A stretch of DNA of 7,838 nt, taken from JBLHLB01 sp047618505 (GTDB lineage: Bacteria > Planctomycetota > UBA1135 > GCA-002686595). Position 1 is the stretch's first letter. Each line of letters opens with the position of its first letter. The translations under genes and the position numbers were made by a program. Shown here piece after piece: positions 6,336 through 7,838 of this stretch. The notes below the pieces were generated by a model that made no database searches, was not told the DNA's origin, and saw only the letters and a list, made by a program, of their open reading frames with translations. Location of the stretch: contig JBLHLB010000191.1 in the NCBI GenBank assembly GCA_047618505.1, positions 1-7,838 of the forward strand, read 5' to 3'.

Positions 6336-7838
6336 CTACAGGATATCAAGAATACCCGTACCCGCCGAAGCCTGCGTCAACGTCGAAGTCGAAGCACGGT
6401 AGTTCAAGTCGACGGCGATTTTGGAGTTCCAGGGAAGGGGCTCCTTGTCAGCGACGATGCCGAGGGCGACTGCGGCGAAGCCACGGGCGCTTTCCGTCAG
6501 GGTGTCGTCGGCCAACATCTCCACCAGGGGAGTGATGGACCGGCTGTCACCGATGAAGCCCAGGGCGGAACTGATGGCCGCTTGGGTGGCGAGGTTGGTC
6601 GCGTCCCCAAGCATGGTCACGAGGTCGTCGACGAGCTCGTTGTCGCCGAGGAGACCCAGGGCGATTGCGGCCTGCTTGAGCAGGTCGGGGCGATACTCGG
6701 ACTCCGTGACGATCTTCTTGATGTTCTCGATCGCCGGGGAGTGATGCGCAAGTCCAAGGGCGACGGCGACGTAGCCACGGGCTTCTTCGTCGCGAAGCTC
6801 ATCAAGCTTGTCGAGCAGGATCGAGTTAGAGTCAAGGTCACCCATGATGCCTGTGCCGATGGCGTAGGCGCCAACGCGCTGCGGGTTGCCTTCGTCTTCC
6901 AAGGAAGAACGCAGGGCGCGCTGCAGATCGATCAGACGGGCTGTCCCGAACGGGGAGGTGCTGTTGTCGCTGAGGCGACGACCCATGACTCCGATGCTGA
7001 GACCGGCCCACGGCTTCATCGTGGACTTGCCCTTCGCGAGGACGTCGAGGAGGTACTCAGCAGCTTCTGCAGCACCATCATCGGCGCCTTCACCGCTACC
7101 AAGGCTGGAACCAACCTTGGCCATTGCGATCAAGGAGAAGTTACGCGCCTGGGCGTCGCTGTGGTCCTTGGGGACGTTGGCGAGGGCAGAGCGGATCTCC
7201 TGGTCGATCTTGTCGGAGTCAGCGTCACCGATCAGGCCCATCGCAAGGATGGCGCCCATGACGACTTCGCGGGGCTCCTTAGTGCGCTTGTCGAAGAGCT
7301 CCAGCAGGACGGTTGCGACACGGTCCTTTTGGATCTCGTAGGCGCCAGCTTCATCACCGACACCGGGGATACCGTCGAGGAGACGGGCCAGGGCGGTGGG
7401 GACGTGGGCACGTACCAGGAAGTTGTTGGTGTCGTCCGCAAGGAAGCCCAGTAGGTAGTCGATCTGGCCGCTGCGGCTGAGGTGCGCGACTAGGGCTTCA
7501 CCCTCTGCCGGCGCAGTCTCGGGGTTGATCGTCTCAAGGGGCACAAGTCCCAGGGAGATGATCGCCGAGGCCTTGAGGTCCTGGGAGCTGGTGTCGTCGT
7601 TGGTGACGGAGTTGACCAGGATCTCGACGATCCGCTGGCGATCTCCTTCTTTGGCAGCGACACCGATCAAGCCCAAGCCGTAGGCGGCGAAGGCGCGCGT
7701 GCGGAAGCTGACTTCCGAGCGACCGACGAGCTTGCGTCCATCGGGGTGATCTTCAAGCAGGAGCTGAAGGGTCTCGATGGACTCCTCGTTTGCGAGGATG
7801 CCCAGGGCAACGGCCGCCGTCTCACTGATCTCCTGGTT
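6336..7838 (-). CDS. HEAT-repeat protein, paralog 4 (N-terminus beyond window end)
   Basis: A minus-strand frame is open from the window edge to the TAG stop at 6336-6338, showing 500 residues. A TTG near 7676 could be mistaken for a start, but the 54 codons upstream (NQEISETAAVALG onward) stay in frame and match gene 3 closely, so the gene continues past 7838 and the signal peptide and linker are not seen. The visible part is almost entirely HEAT repeats (AAVALGIL, GAILAMGLIGD, AIALGLLGD, SALGFIGD, VALGIVAD) with no cysteine and many acidic residues. The last 33 residues start L-P-W-N-S-K and end G-T-G-I-L-D-I-L, nearly identical to the gene 3 tail apart from the final few residues. By eye about two thirds of residues are shared with gene 3, rising in the last 90. 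It has its own terminator. Function is unknown; presumably an exported scaffold like its paralogs. Confidence 0.95.
   Translation of the reverse strand, partial: NQEISETAAVALGILANEESIETLQLLLEDHPDGRKLVGRSEVSFRTRAFAAYGLGLIGVAAKEGDRQRIVEILVNSVTNDDTSSQDLKASAIISLGLVPLETINPETAPAEGEALVAHLSRSGQIDYLLGFLADDTNNFLVRAHVPTALARLLDGIPGVGDEAGAYEIQKDRVATVLLELFDKRTKEPREVVMGAILAMGLIGDADSDKIDQEIRSALANVPKDHSDAQARNFSLIAMAKVGSSLGSGEGADDGAAEAAEYLLDVLAKGKSTMKPWAGLSIGVMGRRLSDNSTSPFGTARLIDLQRALRSSLEDEGNPQRVGAYAIGTGIMGDLDSNSILLDKLDELRDEEARGYVAVALGLAHHSPAIENIKKIVTESEYRPDLLKQAAIALGLLGDNELVDDLVTMLGDATNLATQAAISSALGFIGDSRSITPLVEMLADDTLTESARGFAAVALGIVADKEPLPWNSKIAVDLNYRASTSTLTQASAGTGILDIL

Noticed and set aside
5698..6402. Several small open frames on both strands in the gene 3-4 gap
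   Set aside because: They overlap one another, lack ribosome binding sites, are Arg/Pro/Ala-rich and show no recognisable motif; one runs into the antisense of the gene 4 C-terminus.
6582..7454. A 290-codon plus-strand open frame inside gene 4
   Set aside because: It is the mirror frame of a GC-rich, strongly codon-biased HEAT gene. The minus-strand protein matches gene 3 throughout, which the plus frame cannot explain.
7674..7676. A TTG start giving gene 4 as a 446-residue protein
   Set aside because: The 54 codons upstream are open and match gene 3 almost residue for residue, so this is an internal Leu codon.

Overview
The window is a tandem array of four related genes, all on the minus strand. 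Each encodes an exported alpha-solenoid (HEAT / PBS-lyase-HEAT-like) protein. Two genes are complete and two run off the window edges, so the array probably extends beyond what is shown. No RNA gene, CRISPR array, insertion sequence, phage gene, integrase or enzyme gene was seen. Overall composition is moderately GC-rich, the intergenic gaps are long, and Shine-Dalgarno signals are weak or absent for two of the three visible starts. Large, low-complexity, exported repeat proteins in paralogous clusters are typical of Planctomycetota and similar large-genome bacteria. That placement is an inference; no phylogenetic marker is present.

Layout in transcription order (right to left): gene 4 (window end to 6336, N-terminus missing) ends in a strong intrinsic terminator at 6277-6315, followed by a G-rich tract with quadruplex potential. 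A gap of about 640 bp (5696-6335) has no convincing gene but holds a perfect 14-bp tandem duplication and a weak promoter candidate. Gene 3 (5695-3572, complete, 707 aa) has a signal peptide, a Gly/Pro-rich linker and a HEAT array, and ends in a second hairpin terminator (3498-3541). Gene 2 (3344-1341, complete, 667 aa) is a divergent paralog without the Gly/Pro linker. Gene 1 (1142 to window start, C-terminus missing) again has a signal peptide and a long Gly/Pro linker.

The proteins share one architecture: signal peptide, a linker rich in Gly/Pro or acidic residues, a tryptophan motif (WxxWW followed by YL), a GF(Y/F)xGxG loop, about a dozen HEAT repeats, and a C-terminal cap with P-W-(N/P)-S, T-x-T-L and a G-x-G-(I/V)-(I/L)-D ending. 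Genes 3 and 4 are the closest pair. Their most conserved block differs almost only at synonymous positions, which points to strong constraint on protein sequence since an old duplication. The hairpins after genes 3 and 4 suggest separate transcription units rather than one operon. The likely role is as exported protein-protein interaction scaffolds in the periplasm or at the cell surface, but no partner or pathway can be read from this window.
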